From assembly GCF_018398875.1 (NCBI RefSeq), contig NZ_JAGWDK010000004.1, positions 124,001 through 188,000 on the forward strand: a stretch of 64,000 nucleotides of DNA, written 5' to 3'. Source of the stretch: Bradyrhizobium sp. sGM-13 (GTDB taxonomy: Bacteria; Pseudomonadota; Alphaproteobacteria; Rhizobiales; Xanthobacteraceae). Positions 17,667 to 28,854 of this stretch are shown here, piece after piece. The notes below the pieces were generated by a model. That model did no database searches and was not told the origin of the DNA. It was given only the letters and a program-made list of their open reading frames with translations. How positions within the stretch are numbered: the stretch's first letter is position 1; every line of letters begins with the position of its first letter. The position numbers and the translations under genes were made by a program.

Positions 17667-18617
17667 ATGTCCACTGCCGAATCCATCTTTGTCGTCGTCA
17701 TCTGTGTCCTCCTTGTTCTGGTGATCGGGAATATACTGTTCTCGTTCCTGGCCGAACGAAAGAACCCACCGATCGGCCGTTTCATCGACTGCGATGGTGT
17801 GCGGCTGCATTATCTCGAACGGGGTGACCCGGCAGCTCGGTGCGTCGTGCTGTTCCATGGCAACGGCACGATGATCCAGGATCTCATCATCAGCGGACTC
17901 GTGGATCGTCTTGCCAGTCGCAGCCGGGTCATATGCTTTGATCGGCCGGGCTTCGGATACAGCCAGCGGCCGCGCGCGCGGATCTGGACTGCAACGTCGC
18001 AGGCGGCTCTGTTCGTAAAGGCTCTTAATCAGCTCGGTGTGCGCGATCCCGTCGTGCTCGGCCACTCCTGGGGTGCGCTGGTCGCTGCCGCGATCGGATT
18101 TCAAACTGACTACCCGATCCGCGGTCTTGTGCTTGCTTCCGGATACTACTTCCCCACACCGCGGTTGGACTTCTGGATGCTATCAGGTCCAGCGATACCG
18201 GTCTTAGGGGACCTGGTCCGCTACACGGTTGCGCCGATGATCTCCTGGGCCATTTTGCCGGCCCTCATTCGCAAGCTCTTTGCGCCACGCTCTGTCCCGG
18301 AAAACTTCAAGCACGGCTTTCCGGCGTCCCTGACGCTCAGGCCAAAGCAGCTAAGGGCGGCCGCTGAGGAAAGCGCGTTCCTTATTCCGGAAGCAGCGCG
18401 GTTCCAGTCTCGTTATCCGAGCATTCGGTGCCCGGTCCATATCTTCCATGGAACGGTAGACCAGATTATCGAGCCCGAACAGGCTAGCCGTCTACACGAG
18501 GTGCTGGGTCGTTCCGACCTGCATCTCGTCCGGGGTGCCGGACACATGGTGACCTATGCAGACAGCACCTCTATTGCGCAGGCCGTCGAGTCCCTGGAAA
18601 TCGCGACGGTCAAATAG
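17667..18617 (+). CDS. Alpha/beta hydrolase, membrane-anchored
   Basis: The ATG at 17667 gives 316 residues. Residues about 6-27 form a single hydrophobic N-terminal helix (FVVVICVLLVLVIGNILFSF), so the enzyme is probably anchored in the membrane. The hydrolase core shows the oxyanion strand VVLFHGNGTM, the nucleophile elbow GHSWG and a C-terminal acid/His pair (GTVDQIIEP and GAGHMVTYAD). Substrate is unknown. The divergent neighbour is a phasin, which makes a role near lipid or polyester storage possible but unproven. Confidence 0.85.
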   Translation: MSTAESIFVVVICVLLVLVIGNILFSFLAERKNPPIGRFIDCDGVRLHYLERGDPAARCVVLFHGNGTMIQDLIISGLVDRLASRSRVICFDRPGFGYSQRPRARIWTATSQAALFVKALNQLGVRDPVVLGHSWGALVAAAIGFQTDYPIRGLVLASGYYFPTPRLDFWMLSGPAIPVLGDLVRYTVAPMISWAILPALIRKLFAPRSVPENFKHGFPASLTLRPKQLRAAAEESAFLIPEAARFQSRYPSIRCPVHIFHGTVDQIIEPEQASRLHEVLGRSDLHLVRGAGHMVTYADSTSIAQAVESLEIATVK

Positions 18618-18734
18618 GAACGTTAGGATGATGGGTCCGGCGGTCTCATGATACTCGCTTCAATGCGCATCCACTTCCGTGCTACTGATTCCAGGCTCCG
18701 GGTCCGGACTGGCATTTTCAAGACAAGTATCGAT

Positions 18735-19418
18735 ATGGCGAAAGACACCACCGGACGGCTGCACGTCACGGTCAAGAGCGCGGGCAAGCGCAAGCTGTCG
18801 TCGAAGCTCTGGCTGGAGCGGCAGCTCAACGACCCCTACGTGGCGAAGGCCAAGCGGGAGGGCTATCGCTCGCGGGCGGCCTACAAGCTGATCGAAATCG
18901 ACGACAAGTACCGGTTTCTCAAGCCCGGCAATGCCGTGGTCGATCTCGGCGCGGCCCCCGGCGGCTGGAGCCAGATCGCGGCCAAGCGCGTCGGCGCGAT
19001 CAATGGCAAGGGCAAAGTTGTCGCGATCGATCTGCTGGAAATGCCGGAAATTCCCGGCGTCGATTTCGCGCAGCTCGACTTTCTGGCCGAGGACGCACCC
19101 GAAAAGCTGATCGCAATGATGGGCGGGCGCGCCGACGTCGTAATGTCCGACATGGCGGCCAACACCACCGGCCACCGCAAGACCGACCAGCTCCGCATCA
19201 TCGGCCTCGTCGAGACGGCCGCGGCCTTTGCCGCCGAGGTGCTCAATCCCGGCGGGACGTTCCTGGCAAAAGTGTTTCAAAGCGGCGCCGACGCCGAACT
19301 CGTCGGCCAATTGAAGCGCGACTTTTCCAGCGTGCGTCACGTCAAGCCGGCCTCGAGCCGGCAGGACTCCTCGGAGCGCTACGTGCTGGCGATGGGGTTT
19401 CGAGGGCGCCGCAATTAG
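18735..19418 (+). CDS. rlmE: 23S rRNA (uridine-2'-O)-methyltransferase RlmE
   Basis: The ATG at 18735 gives 227 residues, slightly longer than the E. coli enzyme through a basic N-terminus ([11 protein letters not shown]). The SAM motif is [15 protein letters not shown], and the catalytic K-D-K-E set is visible as [31 protein letters not shown] and SSERYVLA. RlmE methylates U2552 of 23S rRNA late in large-subunit assembly. The frame is open further upstream without a good start. Confidence 0.95.
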   Translation: MAKDTTGRLHVTVKSAGKRKLSSKLWLERQLNDPYVAKAKREGYRSRAAYKLIEIDDKYRFLKPGNAVVDLGAAPGGWSQIAAKRVGAINGKGKVVAIDLLEMPEIPGVDFAQLDFLAEDAPEKLIAMMGGRADVVMSDMAANTTGHRKTDQLRIIGLVETAAAFAAEVLNPGGTFLAKVFQSGADAELVGQLKRDFSSVRHVKPASSRQDSSERYVLAMGFRGRRN

Positions 19419-19629
19419 CCGCGCGCAACCTTTACGGCGCGTGACTTAGTAGCGTCTCCAGCAGTTGTAGTCGGAGGCCAAGCGGGCGCTAGGTCTTGGC
19501 GAATCCTCTGGAACTTTCCCCCATACGGCGTATTCATTACTCAGGCGTGGTCTGTTTACCGCTTGCAGCGCTGACGGCACCGGGAATTTCTGCAGCGAGC
19601 CGCGCCTCCGTCTGGGGAGTATTCCCGTG

Positions 19630-20448
19630 ATGGAGCAGAGGACCAGAGTTGGTAATCGACTGTTAGCTGCGTTGCCGCCGGCAGACCTCGATTTGCTTGT
19701 GCGTCATTTCCGACTGGTTACACTTGAGCGGGACACCGTGTTGGTGCGATCGGGCGATCCAATAGAGCGGATCTATTTCCCGCTTAGCGGCCTGATCGCC
19801 TTTGTCATGGATATGCCAAGCGGACAAACCGTCGCGACTGCCGTCGTCGGCAACGAAGGAGCCGTGGGTGTCTTGACTACGCTGGGGCCTTCCCGCTCCC
19901 CGATGACTGCGGTGGCGCGAGTGGCGGGGACCGCGCTGCAGATTTCGCCGGCACAGTTTCAGGCGGCGGTTGAACGCAGCAGCGCCTTGAGGGGAACGGT
20001 TCAAACCCACACCAGGGCGCTAATGGCCCAATTCCAACACGTTGCTGCCTGCAATGCGCTGCACTCGGTGACGGCGCGCCTGGCAAGATGGTTGCTGCAA
20101 CTCCACGATCGTGCCGACGGCGACATCCTGCCGGTGACGCAAGAGACGCTTTCTGAATTGCTCGGTGTGCGCCGCCCGACGGTGACGCATGTCGTATGCA
20201 AGCTCCGCGCCTCGGGTGGAATCCGATCCAATCGGCGGAGCTCGATTGAGATTGACAGGCCGGGGCTCGAAGCGGCGGCATGCGAGTGCTACCAGCTCAT
20301 GCGCCATCGAATCGATCGCATCACGCTGACGGAGGAGATGAAATCGCCGCCGCCTGTGGCCGAGGCTTCCCTGTTTGCCGACGCGAACGAAGTGCGGCAG
20401 CGCACACCGACACGGGGGGCGACCAGCCAACGGCCAAGGGGTCATTGA
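19630..20448 (+). CDS. Crp/Fnr family transcriptional regulator
   Basis: The ATG at 19630 gives 272 residues. The N-terminal 120 residues form a cyclic-nucleotide-binding-like beta roll (VLVRSGDPIERIYFPLSGLI), though the cAMP phosphate cassette is not conserved. The C-terminal winged helix has the recognition region LSELLGVRRPTVTHVVCKL. No FNR-type N-terminal cysteine cluster is present. This branch (FPLSGLIAFV) is common in rhizobia and responds to unknown signals. A 210-base leader precedes the gene with no other feature seen. Confidence 0.85.
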   Translation: MEQRTRVGNRLLAALPPADLDLLVRHFRLVTLERDTVLVRSGDPIERIYFPLSGLIAFVMDMPSGQTVATAVVGNEGAVGVLTTLGPSRSPMTAVARVAGTALQISPAQFQAAVERSSALRGTVQTHTRALMAQFQHVAACNALHSVTARLARWLLQLHDRADGDILPVTQETLSELLGVRRPTVTHVVCKLRASGGIRSNRRSSIEIDRPGLEAAACECYQLMRHRIDRITLTEEMKSPPPVAEASLFADANEVRQRTPTRGATSQRPRGH

Positions 20449-20481
20449 CCGGATCGCAAGGCCTCGATGAGCCTATGCCGA

Positions 20482-20694
20482 TTACACGGCGAACGCGGAC
20501 CCGAGCATGCGCCATTTTTCTTCAGGCTCGTGAATCCAGGCCTCCCGGGCAAACCATTCGTGATTAGACTGGCAGATCAAACAAAAGGTGCGCGCGAAAA
20601 ACACCGGGCTGCATCGAAAGCTCTCCCGGTCCGCCTTCATGCCTGTCGAGATACCTTGTCCTGTGCGGGGGCATTTGATCATGACCACGCCCAT
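20482..20694 (-). CDS. Small Cys-rich (zinc-ribbon-like) conserved protein
   Basis: A 70-residue protein with Cys8 in MIKCPRTG, Cys28, and FCLICQSNHEWFAREAW, so a CxxC pair plus two further Cys could bind zinc. The start at 20694 has a strong ribosome site (GGAGG, then AGCAGG). Short proteins beginning MxxVMIKCP-TG and ending in WFxREAW occur widely in Bradyrhizobium-type genomes as hypothetical proteins; no function is known. It sits between the Crp/Fnr gene (convergent) and a phasin on the same strand. Confidence 0.72.
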   Translation of the reverse strand: MGVVMIKCPRTGQGISTGMKADRESFRCSPVFFARTFCLICQSNHEWFAREAWIHEPEEKWRMLGSAFAV

Positions 20695-20819
20695 CCTGCT
20701 CCTCCACTACTGTATTTTTGTGCCGGCATGTTGCTTCGCCACCGGCTGGAATGCGCCCTTCTCACAGGGGAGCGCTTGTTCCAGCCGATTGCCGCGTGCT
20801 GCAAAGGTTCGACTAAGAA

Positions 20820-21287
20820 CTAGGCCGCCTTCTGCAGCACGCCGGCAAAGCTTTTCTTGATCGGGTCGGCCGTCTCGGTCGCGACCCTGCGCGTAAGCTG
20901 CCAAAGCTCCCGGCTCTGCGCAGCCGTGGCTTCGAAGTTCTTGCAGCTCTGTGCCGCCGACAGTTGCAGGATTTCCGAGGGCGTCTTCATGCCCAAGAGA
21001 TGACTGAAAAAATCGAAGGCGGAGCTGGTATTGGCTGCGGAGAACTCGATAACTTTGGCGGCATAGTCCGCAACGCCTTTTGCGTTGGCCGAACTGGCTT
21101 CGCGGAGAGCGTCGTTGATCGCTCCCGATGCGATCTTCATCTTCTCGATGGTTTCCTTTGCCCGGATCGTGTTCTGCTCGGAGAGCACATCAAATAGGCT
21201 CGGCATCGCAAACGGCATGCCAGGGCGCTTCTGGTCGGCACCGGCTTTCGTATCGACATTCGCTTCGTTCGTATTGACTTCACTCAC
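20820..21287 (-). CDS. Phasin family protein
   Basis: This 155-residue protein has a disordered 25-residue N-terminus followed by the phasin domain (AFDFFSHLLGMKTPSEILQL, then CKNFEATAAQSRELWQLT). The pattern 'F..F...L..  KT..E...L...' is the usual phasin helix hairpin. It likely associates with PHA granules or acts as a stress-induced surface protein. It is the second phasin within 4 kb. The 276 bases between it and the exporter gene contain no recognisable feature. Confidence 0.87.
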   Translation of the reverse strand: MSEVNTNEANVDTKAGADQKRPGMPFAMPSLFDVLSEQNTIRAKETIEKMKIASGAINDALREASSANAKGVADYAAKVIEFSAANTSSAFDFFSHLLGMKTPSEILQLSAAQSCKNFEATAAQSRELWQLTRRVATETADPIKKSFAGVLQKAA

Positions 21288-21563
21288 AGGTGTTCATCCT
21301 TTCAAGCGAAACAGAGATCAAACAGCAGTCCAGACTTCATCCGGAGCGGGGACGCGCGATGCACCACCGAGATCGAGAGTAGGATTTCCCTCAATCATAA
21401 TCGGCGCTGAGATGGTTAGCCGCCCGGTGACCGCTATCTCGACGACCGGCGGCGAAGCTTCCGTTCGCTTTCTGACCCTCACGTCGGATTTTTTTGCGGC
21501 GCAGGACGTTCGGAGCGGTGCGGAACGGGAAAATCCGGCATTTGGGCGTGAAGTGCGCCGCGG

Positions 21564-23042
21564 TTACCCGAGGCGCTGATCCCGCGCGTCCTCGGGGCCT
21601 TCGCTGGCGGCCTTCTTGGTCGCTGCTTTTTCCGCACCCTTGCGGCTGGAGATCTCGACGACCTTGCGCCCTGAAATTTCGTGGCCGGCGTCGTCGGGCA
21701 TCTGCCAGAAGAAGTATGCTGACGCCGCCGAGATGATCGCAACCACGAGGAATGCGGGCGGGAATACGCCGGCACTCAGTTCTGTGACATGCTGGTATAG
21801 CATGGTCGATTCGACCGAGAACGCGCCCATGGCGACGCCTGCCGATATCGCCAATTGCTGGTTGACGCTGACGAGCGTGGTGGCTCGGCTCATCTGCGCC
21901 GGCTCGACCTCGGCATAGGCGACGGTGTTGATCGCGGTGAACTGCAGCGAGCGGAAGAAGCCGCCGACCACCAGGATGATGAAGATCAGCAACAGCGGCG
22001 TCGTCACCGTGAACAATGCGCAGGCCGCGAGAAAGACTGCGCTGATGACGGCGTTGACCGTCATCATATAGCGGAAGCCGAAGGCGCGGATGATGCGTGC
22101 GGCCAGCGTCTTCATCCCCATGGCGCCGACGGCCGAAGCAAACGTCACCAGGCCGGACTGGAACGGCGTCAGCCCAAAACCTTCCTGCATCAACAGCGGC
22201 AGCAGGAACGGCAGCGCGCCGATGCCGAGCCGGAACAGGAAGCCGCCGATAATGCTGGCGCGCATGGTGGAGAGCCGCAGCAGCGAGAAATCCAGTACCG
22301 GCGAGCCGGTTCGTTTCGCGTGCATGACATAGAGCGTCATCGAGATGGTACCGATCGCGACCAGGCCGGCGATAATCGGCCAGGGCAACAGATTGAGACC
22401 CGCGACCGAGAGGCCGAAGGCGATGCCGGCTAGCCCAATCCCGGCCAGCACCAGCCCATAGAGATCGAAGCGCTCGGGATCCTCGCTCTTGATCGGGTCG
22501 ATGTACTTCATCGCCATGAAGATGCCGAGCAGCCCGATCGGAATGTTGATCAGAAATATCCAGTGCCAGGAAAAGTAGGTGGTGATGAAGCCGCCGAGCG
22601 GCGGACCGATCACCGGCCCGATCAGCGCCGGCACTGTCACCCATGTCATCGCATTGACCAGCGCGCTCTTGTCGATCGAGCGCAACAGCACCAGCCGCCC
22701 GACCGGCGTCATCATCGCCCCGCCCATGCCCTGCAGGATGCGGGCGATGACGAAATGGGTAATGTTCTGCGACAGCGCGCACCCGATCGACCCGATCATG
22801 AACACCCCGATGGCGATCGAGAACACCATGCGCGCACCGAAGCGATCGGCGGTCCAGCCGCTGGCCGGAATGAACACCGCGAGCGAAAGCAAATAGGACG
22901 TGATCGCCAGCTTCAGCGTCAGTGGGCTGGTGCCGATGTCCGCCGCGATCGCCGGCAGGGAGGTCGCAATCACCGTCGAGTCCATGTTCTCCATGAACAG
23001 CGCGGTGGCGACGATCAGCGGGATCAGGCGTTGCTTGTCCAT
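21564..23042 (-). CDS. DHA2 (EmrB-type) MFS drug exporter
   Basis: This 492-residue protein shows about 14 hydrophobic segments and starts with FMENMDSTVIATSLPAIAAD, the motif D1 of 14-TM drug:proton antiporters. Motif A is GWTADRFGARMVF and motif C is VPALIGPVIGPPLGG. The C-terminal 30 residues are a charged cytoplasmic tail. No EmrA-type membrane fusion partner is next to it. The substrate is unknown. Confidence 0.9.
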   Translation of the reverse strand: MDKQRLIPLIVATALFMENMDSTVIATSLPAIAADIGTSPLTLKLAITSYLLSLAVFIPASGWTADRFGARMVFSIAIGVFMIGSIGCALSQNITHFVIARILQGMGGAMMTPVGRLVLLRSIDKSALVNAMTWVTVPALIGPVIGPPLGGFITTYFSWHWIFLINIPIGLLGIFMAMKYIDPIKSEDPERFDLYGLVLAGIGLAGIAFGLSVAGLNLLPWPIIAGLVAIGTISMTLYVMHAKRTGSPVLDFSLLRLSTMRASIIGGFLFRLGIGALPFLLPLLMQEGFGLTPFQSGLVTFASAVGAMGMKTLAARIIRAFGFRYMMTVNAVISAVFLAACALFTVTTPLLLIFIILVVGGFFRSLQFTAINTVAYAEVEPAQMSRATTLVSVNQQLAISAGVAMGAFSVESTMLYQHVTELSAGVFPPAFLVVAIISAASAYFFWQMPDDAGHEISGRKVVEISSRKGAEKAATKKAASEGPEDARDQRLG

Positions 23043-23180
23043 CGGGATCGGGGGACTGGAGAGAGAGGCAGGCGAGGGCGCTGTATCATCCCGCCGTCAC
23101 ACAAGCCATTGCGAAACCGGGCAAACCACCTAAATCCTGCGTGACGCTGGTATGCACCGCGCCAGCCGCTGGAGGTAATG

Positions 23181-23429
23181 ATGATCTACGTTCTCGCCGC
23201 GCTGTTGCCGCCGCTCGGGCTGCTCCTGAACGGGCAGCCGTTTTCGGCGATCTTCAACCTGGTCCTGATCGTGTTTTGCCTGGTTTTCGGGCTGATCTTC
23301 CACGTCCTGTTCTTGGTGCCGTCGGCGCATGCGCTGATCGCGGTTCACATGAAGCGGGAGGACCGCCGGCACCGCGAGGTGGTGGAGGCGATCCGCCAGC
23401 ACGGGCCGCCGCCGGGCTATCGGCCGTAA
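23181..23429 (+). CDS. Small two-helix membrane protein, Pmp3/YqaE-like
   Basis: Two ATGs lie in tandem; the second (23181) has correct spacing from GGAGG at 23171-23175, giving 82 residues. VLAALLPPLGLLL resembles the first Pmp3/YqaE helix, and the second helix is followed by a charged tail (MKREDRRHREVVEAIRQ). Pmp3 proteins are small stress-induced membrane peptides. The match is to the first helix only, so the family assignment is tentative. Confidence 0.65.
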   Translation: MIYVLAALLPPLGLLLNGQPFSAIFNLVLIVFCLVFGLIFHVLFLVPSAHALIAVHMKREDRRHREVVEAIRQHGPPPGYRP

Positions 23430-23585
23430 GGCCTTCCCGTAAACTCTTCCCCTAAGCCCTTGGCATTGCGGCGTTTCCTGAAAAGTCCGTGCATAGCAGT
23501 CAAACGCTTTGATTCGGCGTGCTGCCATGCTATCGACCACCGTCAACCCCACCGATGGGCTTCGATTCGACGGCGATGCCGGTAG

Positions 23586-25142
<1,557 letters not shown>

Positions 25143-25155
25143 CCCGGCAGACGCT

Positions 25156-25258
25156 GTCATTCCGGGATGGTCCGCAAGGATCAGACCTCAGGTGTGCAAT
25201 TGCGCACCGGGGAATCTCGAGATTCCGGGTTCGATGCTTTGCATCGCCCCGGAATGAC
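25156..25258. repeat. Intergenic repeat, GTCATTCCGGG type
   Basis: GTCATTCCGGG at the left end is the inverse of CCCCGGAATGAC at the right, with inner arms such as GGTGTGCAATTGCGCACC and GAATCTCGAGATTC. It follows the guaB stop and could act as a transcription end. Confidence 0.75.
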
Positions 25259-25285
25259 GGTGTTCTGAGCGAGGCCGTTCTCCCC

Positions 25286-25394
25286 GTCATTGCGAGCATA
25301 GCGAAGCAATCCATTTCACAGCTTGCGGAGGCGTGGATTGCTTCCGCCTTCGCTCGTTGAGCTTCGGCGGACAAGTCGCTACGCTTGCAATGAC
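25286..25394. repeat. Intergenic repeat, GTCATTGCGAGC type
   Basis: GTCATTGCGAGCATAGCGAA at the left is mirrored by the right end (TCGCTACGCTTGCAATGAC). AGCAATCCA and TGGATTGCT form inner arms. It lies next to the preceding repeat with 27 bases between, filling the guaB-reductase gap. Confidence 0.75.
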
Positions 25395-25420
25395 GAAGAA
25401 CAAAACCGGAGGAAACACCC

Positions 25421-26443
25421 ATGTCCCAAGGCAAACGCATCGTTCTCGCCTCGCGCCCCGTCGGCGAACCAAAGCCCTCCGACTTCCGCCTCGAGGATTG
25501 CCCCATCCCCACGCCGGGCGCTGGCGAGGTCCTCATTCGCACCATCTGGCTGTCGCTCGATCCCTACATGCGCGGGCGCATGAGCGACGGGCCGTCTTAT
25601 GCCCAGCCGGTGCCGATCGGCGGCGTGATGGAAGCAGGCACCGTGAGCGAAGTGATCGCCTCGAACAATCCCGGCTTCGCCAAGGGCGACATCGTGCTGT
25701 CGCGCGCCGGCTGGCAGACGCATGCGGTTTCCGACGGCAAGGGCCTTGCAAAAATCGATCCTGACATCGCGCCGATCTCGACCGCAGTCGGCGTGCTCGG
25801 CATGCCCGGCATGACGGCGTATACGGGCCTGCTCGACATCGGCAAGCCGCAGGCGGGTGAGACGGTCGTCGTCGCGGCCGCTTCCGGCGCGGTCGGCTCG
25901 GCGGTCGGCCAGATCGCGAAGATCAAGGGCGCCCGCGCGGTCGGCATCGCCGGCGGCAAGGAAAAATGCGCTTACGTCAAGAATGAACTCGGCTTCGACG
26001 ATTGCCTCGACCATCGCGACCCTGATCTCGCGGCCAAGCTGAAGGACGCCTGCCCGAAAGGCATCGACGTCTATTTCGAGAACGTCGGCGGCGCCGTATT
26101 CGAAGCGGTATTCCCGCTGCTCAATGCGTTTGCGCGCATTCCGGTCTGTGGCCTGATCGCGCACTATAACGATACGCAGGCGGTGGCGCCGAAATGGGCG
26201 CCGTCGCTGATGCGCGCGGTATTGACCAAGCGCCTGACCATCCGCGGTTTCATCGTCAGCGATTTCGCCGCGCGCCACGGCGACTTCCTGCGCGACATGT
26301 CGGGGTGGGTGCGCGAGGGCAAGGTCAAGCACAAGGAGTTCGTCACCGAAGGCCTTGAGAGTGCGCCCGCTGCATTCATGGGCCTTCTGAAGGGCGCCAA
26401 TTTCGGCAAGCAGTTGGTGCGCGTCGGGCCGGACAAGATTTGA
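25421..26443 (+). CDS. NADP-dependent oxidoreductase, MDR superfamily (leukotriene B4 dehydrogenase / CurA-like)
   Basis: This 340-residue medium-chain reductase has no structural zinc cysteines. The substrate domain begins RIVLASRPVGEPKPSDF; the nucleotide fold shows AASGAVGSAVGQIAKIKG; and GIAGGKEKCAYVKNELGFD followed by DVYFENVGG is typical of the prostaglandin reductase / YncB/CurA branch. It reduces C=C bonds of enones or enals with NADPH. The ribosome site GGAGG lies nine bases before the ATG. Confidence 0.9.
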   Translation: MSQGKRIVLASRPVGEPKPSDFRLEDCPIPTPGAGEVLIRTIWLSLDPYMRGRMSDGPSYAQPVPIGGVMEAGTVSEVIASNNPGFAKGDIVLSRAGWQTHAVSDGKGLAKIDPDIAPISTAVGVLGMPGMTAYTGLLDIGKPQAGETVVVAAASGAVGSAVGQIAKIKGARAVGIAGGKEKCAYVKNELGFDDCLDHRDPDLAAKLKDACPKGIDVYFENVGGAVFEAVFPLLNAFARIPVCGLIAHYNDTQAVAPKWAPSLMRAVLTKRLTIRGFIVSDFAARHGDFLRDMSGWVREGKVKHKEFVTEGLESAPAAFMGLLKGANFGKQLVRVGPDKI

Positions 26444-26566
26444 AACCGGCGCGCGCCCGGGGGTTCTGGGGAACCCTCAACCAGGAAGCTCACGCCTACT
26501 TGAGGCGAGCGGCGGAACGTCCCTTCGAAACTGTCGTTTGGCTTTAACATCTAATGGAGAAACCAA

Positions 26567-26845
26567 ATGACGATCTTCAAGAAACTATCGCTCGGCCTGG
26601 TTGCCGCCACGATGCTGGCCACTCCTGCGATGGCTCAAGTGGTCTATCAGGAACCCGGTGTGATGGGCTTTAGCTATCCGAACTCAGCTTACGTCACAGG
26701 AGGTTACGGCGTCAGGACCACCACACCCCCAGGCTACTATTATGGTAACCGGTTTCACCCGGCTCCACGCGTGGGCGCATTTGCGTCACAGCCCTGGGAT
26801 GATGGCTCTTACTATTCCTATGGCCTCGTTGAGCGCCAGTGGTGA
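26567..26845 (+). CDS. Small exported Tyr/Gly-rich protein
   Basis: A 92-residue protein with a clear signal peptide (residues 1-23, cleavage after ATPAMA), then a mature part rich in Tyr, Gly and Pro (SYPNSAYVTGGYGVRTTTPP). No enzymatic motif is visible. GGAGAAACCAA is a good ribosome site. It is probably periplasmic or surface-exposed. Function is unknown. Confidence 0.7.
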   Translation: MTIFKKLSLGLVAATMLATPAMAQVVYQEPGVMGFSYPNSAYVTGGYGVRTTTPPGYYYGNRFHPAPRVGAFASQPWDDGSYYSYGLVERQW

Positions 26846-26858
26846 TGCTCTCTGAAAA

Positions 26859-27692
26859 CTAGGGATTCCTGCCAATCAGTGAATCCAGATCAACATCGGT
26901 TTGTCCCGGCGCCTTGACGTGCCGGACTTCAAGGGCGTCGGGCTGGAAACGGTACTCCACCAGCCCGACTTCCTTGATGCCGATGACCGGCTGAATTCGT
27001 TCGGGAAGGATGAAGCCTGTCGAGGGCGCCCAGACGTGGCGCGTATGACGATAGGTGAAGTCGCGACGCTGATGGACGTGGCCTGAGGCGACCAGCCGCA
27101 GATCGACCTTCGAAAACATTTCGATCAAGCTTCTGCGCCGCGGTTGCGGCACATAGCGGATCGCCGTTTCGAGAGTCTCGGGGTCGTCAGGTGCGTTCAA
27201 AAACAGCGGCTTGTGCAGGAACAGCGCGATCGGCTTGCCGTTTACACGCCCGAGTTCTGAAGCCAGCCAGCCGAACTGCTCCGCCTCGCTCTCGATCCCG
27301 GTATTCATGATCAGCGAGTTCAATCCGATGAAGCACCAGCCGGCCGCATCGAAGCGCCAGCGGTCTTCGCCGATCACGGAAAGATAGTTCTGCCGTTCGT
27401 TCTCTGTCGCCAGATCCTTTGGCGCAGGGGCGACTTCCGTCGGGTTGTCGCCGACGTCGTGATTGCCCGGCAAATGCCGGCACGGCACCGGCAGCGAGTC
27501 ATGCAATTCCCTGGCAAATTCGAGATCGTCTCGGCTGGTTGGCGCATCGAAAGCCAGATCGCCGGTGTTAACGACGAGGTCCGGCCGCGTCGCATCGATA
27601 TACTCGCTGACGCGGTAAAAATTGTCGGTGAGTTCTTGCAGACGGCGCGCGAGGTGGGTGTCGGAAATTTGCGTCAGGCGAAATTCGGACAT
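26859..27692 (-). CDS. Calcineurin-like metallophosphoesterase
   Basis: This 277-residue protein shows all five metallophosphoesterase motifs in order: ISDTHL (D-x-H), NTGDLAFD (GD), LPGNHDVGD (GNHD), FLHKPLF and ASGHVHQRRD (GHxH). The arrangement is close to class III cyclic nucleotide phosphodiesterases (CpdA-like), but the substrate could also be another phosphodiester. It is convergent with the small exported protein gene at 26567, with 13 bases between. Confidence 0.88.
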   Translation of the reverse strand: MSEFRLTQISDTHLARRLQELTDNFYRVSEYIDATRPDLVVNTGDLAFDAPTSRDDLEFARELHDSLPVPCRHLPGNHDVGDNPTEVAPAPKDLATENERQNYLSVIGEDRWRFDAAGWCFIGLNSLIMNTGIESEAEQFGWLASELGRVNGKPIALFLHKPLFLNAPDDPETLETAIRYVPQPRRRSLIEMFSKVDLRLVASGHVHQRRDFTYRHTRHVWAPSTGFILPERIQPVIGIKEVGLVEYRFQPDALEVRHVKAPGQTDVDLDSLIGRNP

Positions 27693-27766
27693 GCAGTATT
27701 CCTTTTGGACGGATTATCGCCGCGTCTGGAGTCAGAACGATGACGATATCTTGGTCGCCACGATCC

Positions 27767-28735
27767 TTACCCCAACGTCCGTCGCCAAAACGCCAGCATG
27801 TCCTCCCGAAACAGCTCAGCATCGCCGTCACGGCTTCCGATCTTCGCGCCCTTGCGGCCATAGCCGGCCTTCAGCGCATAGATCATCAGGTCGCGGTCGG
27901 TGAGCTTGCTCTCCGCGACGCCCTGAAGCGGATGGATGAAGGCGCCGTCATTGGCGATATAGGCCGTCGGCGCGGCGGGGGAGACGGACGCTTCAGCGAC
28001 GTTCTCGATCGCGGTGCCGCGGTCAAAACTGTGCTGCGCGCCGCCGATCAGCCGCATCGTCGCCTTGCCGCCGGAGAGGCGGATGGCCTGGCAATGGCCC
28101 TGCACCTGCATCGGCGAGCACCATTCGTCGGCATCGCCCATGATGACGCGGATTTCGGTTTCGTCGACGGACGGATCGAGGAACTGATGGCCGCTCCAGG
28201 GATAGGCGGCGAGCACGCTTCGAAAGCCGGCGCCGGCGCCGACCACCGCATCGGCAAAGCGGCGCGTCGCTGCCGTTAGCACGGCGGAGCCGCCGCGGCT
28301 GTGGCCTTGCGCGCCGATCCGCGAAGCATCGATCTCCGGATGGGCCGCCAGCACCTGCCACGCCGCGAGCACATCGTAAGCGCTGGCGGCAAACGAGAAC
28401 TGCGTCTGGTTCGCGACCGTGGAAGTCACATTGCGCGCGCCGAAACTATCCAGCACAAACGCCGCAAAGCCGTCGCCGACAACAGTCTCGGCATGCGCCA
28501 GATGCGAGGACGCAACGCCGAGGCTGCCCGGCACCACCATCACCAGCGGCAGCTTTCCATTGAGCTTGCGATGTTCGGAGGAGGGCAGGAACAGCTTGCC
28601 GTCGATCACAAGTCTGGGCAGCTCGGCTGCATTGCTGATGACGTGAAAGTAATTAACCGGATTGGCGGTGAGAATATCGATATTCTGTCCCTTGGCGCCG
28701 GTGGCGAAGACAATGTCCTGGTCGCGAAATCGCAA
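27767..28735 (-). CDS. Dienelactone-hydrolase-like alpha/beta hydrolase
   Basis: A 322-residue cytoplasmic protein with strand LPLVMVVPGSLGV, nucleophile elbow GAQGHSRGGSAVL, an acid region (GDADEWCSP) and His in GGAQHSFDRG. The GHSRGG elbow and the DxWCxP region match dienelactone hydrolase-family proteins. Substrate is unknown. No signal peptide is present. Confidence 0.82.
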   Translation of the reverse strand: MRFRDQDIVFATGAKGQNIDILTANPVNYFHVISNAAELPRLVIDGKLFLPSSEHRKLNGKLPLVMVVPGSLGVASSHLAHAETVVGDGFAAFVLDSFGARNVTSTVANQTQFSFAASAYDVLAAWQVLAAHPEIDASRIGAQGHSRGGSAVLTAATRRFADAVVGAGAGFRSVLAAYPWSGHQFLDPSVDETEIRVIMGDADEWCSPMQVQGHCQAIRLSGGKATMRLIGGAQHSFDRGTAIENVAEASVSPAAPTAYIANDGAFIHPLQGVAESKLTDRDLMIYALKAGYGRKGAKIGSRDGDAELFREDMLAFWRRTLG

Positions 28736-28854
28736 AGTTGCACTCCTCCCGCGGCTGCTCTCTTTCGGCGACCGTCAGGGATACAGTAGAGCGCTGGTTG
28801 TTGGCGTCAAAGCAAATGTGCCCAGCGGTCCGCCATCTTCGTATCTCTATGGCG

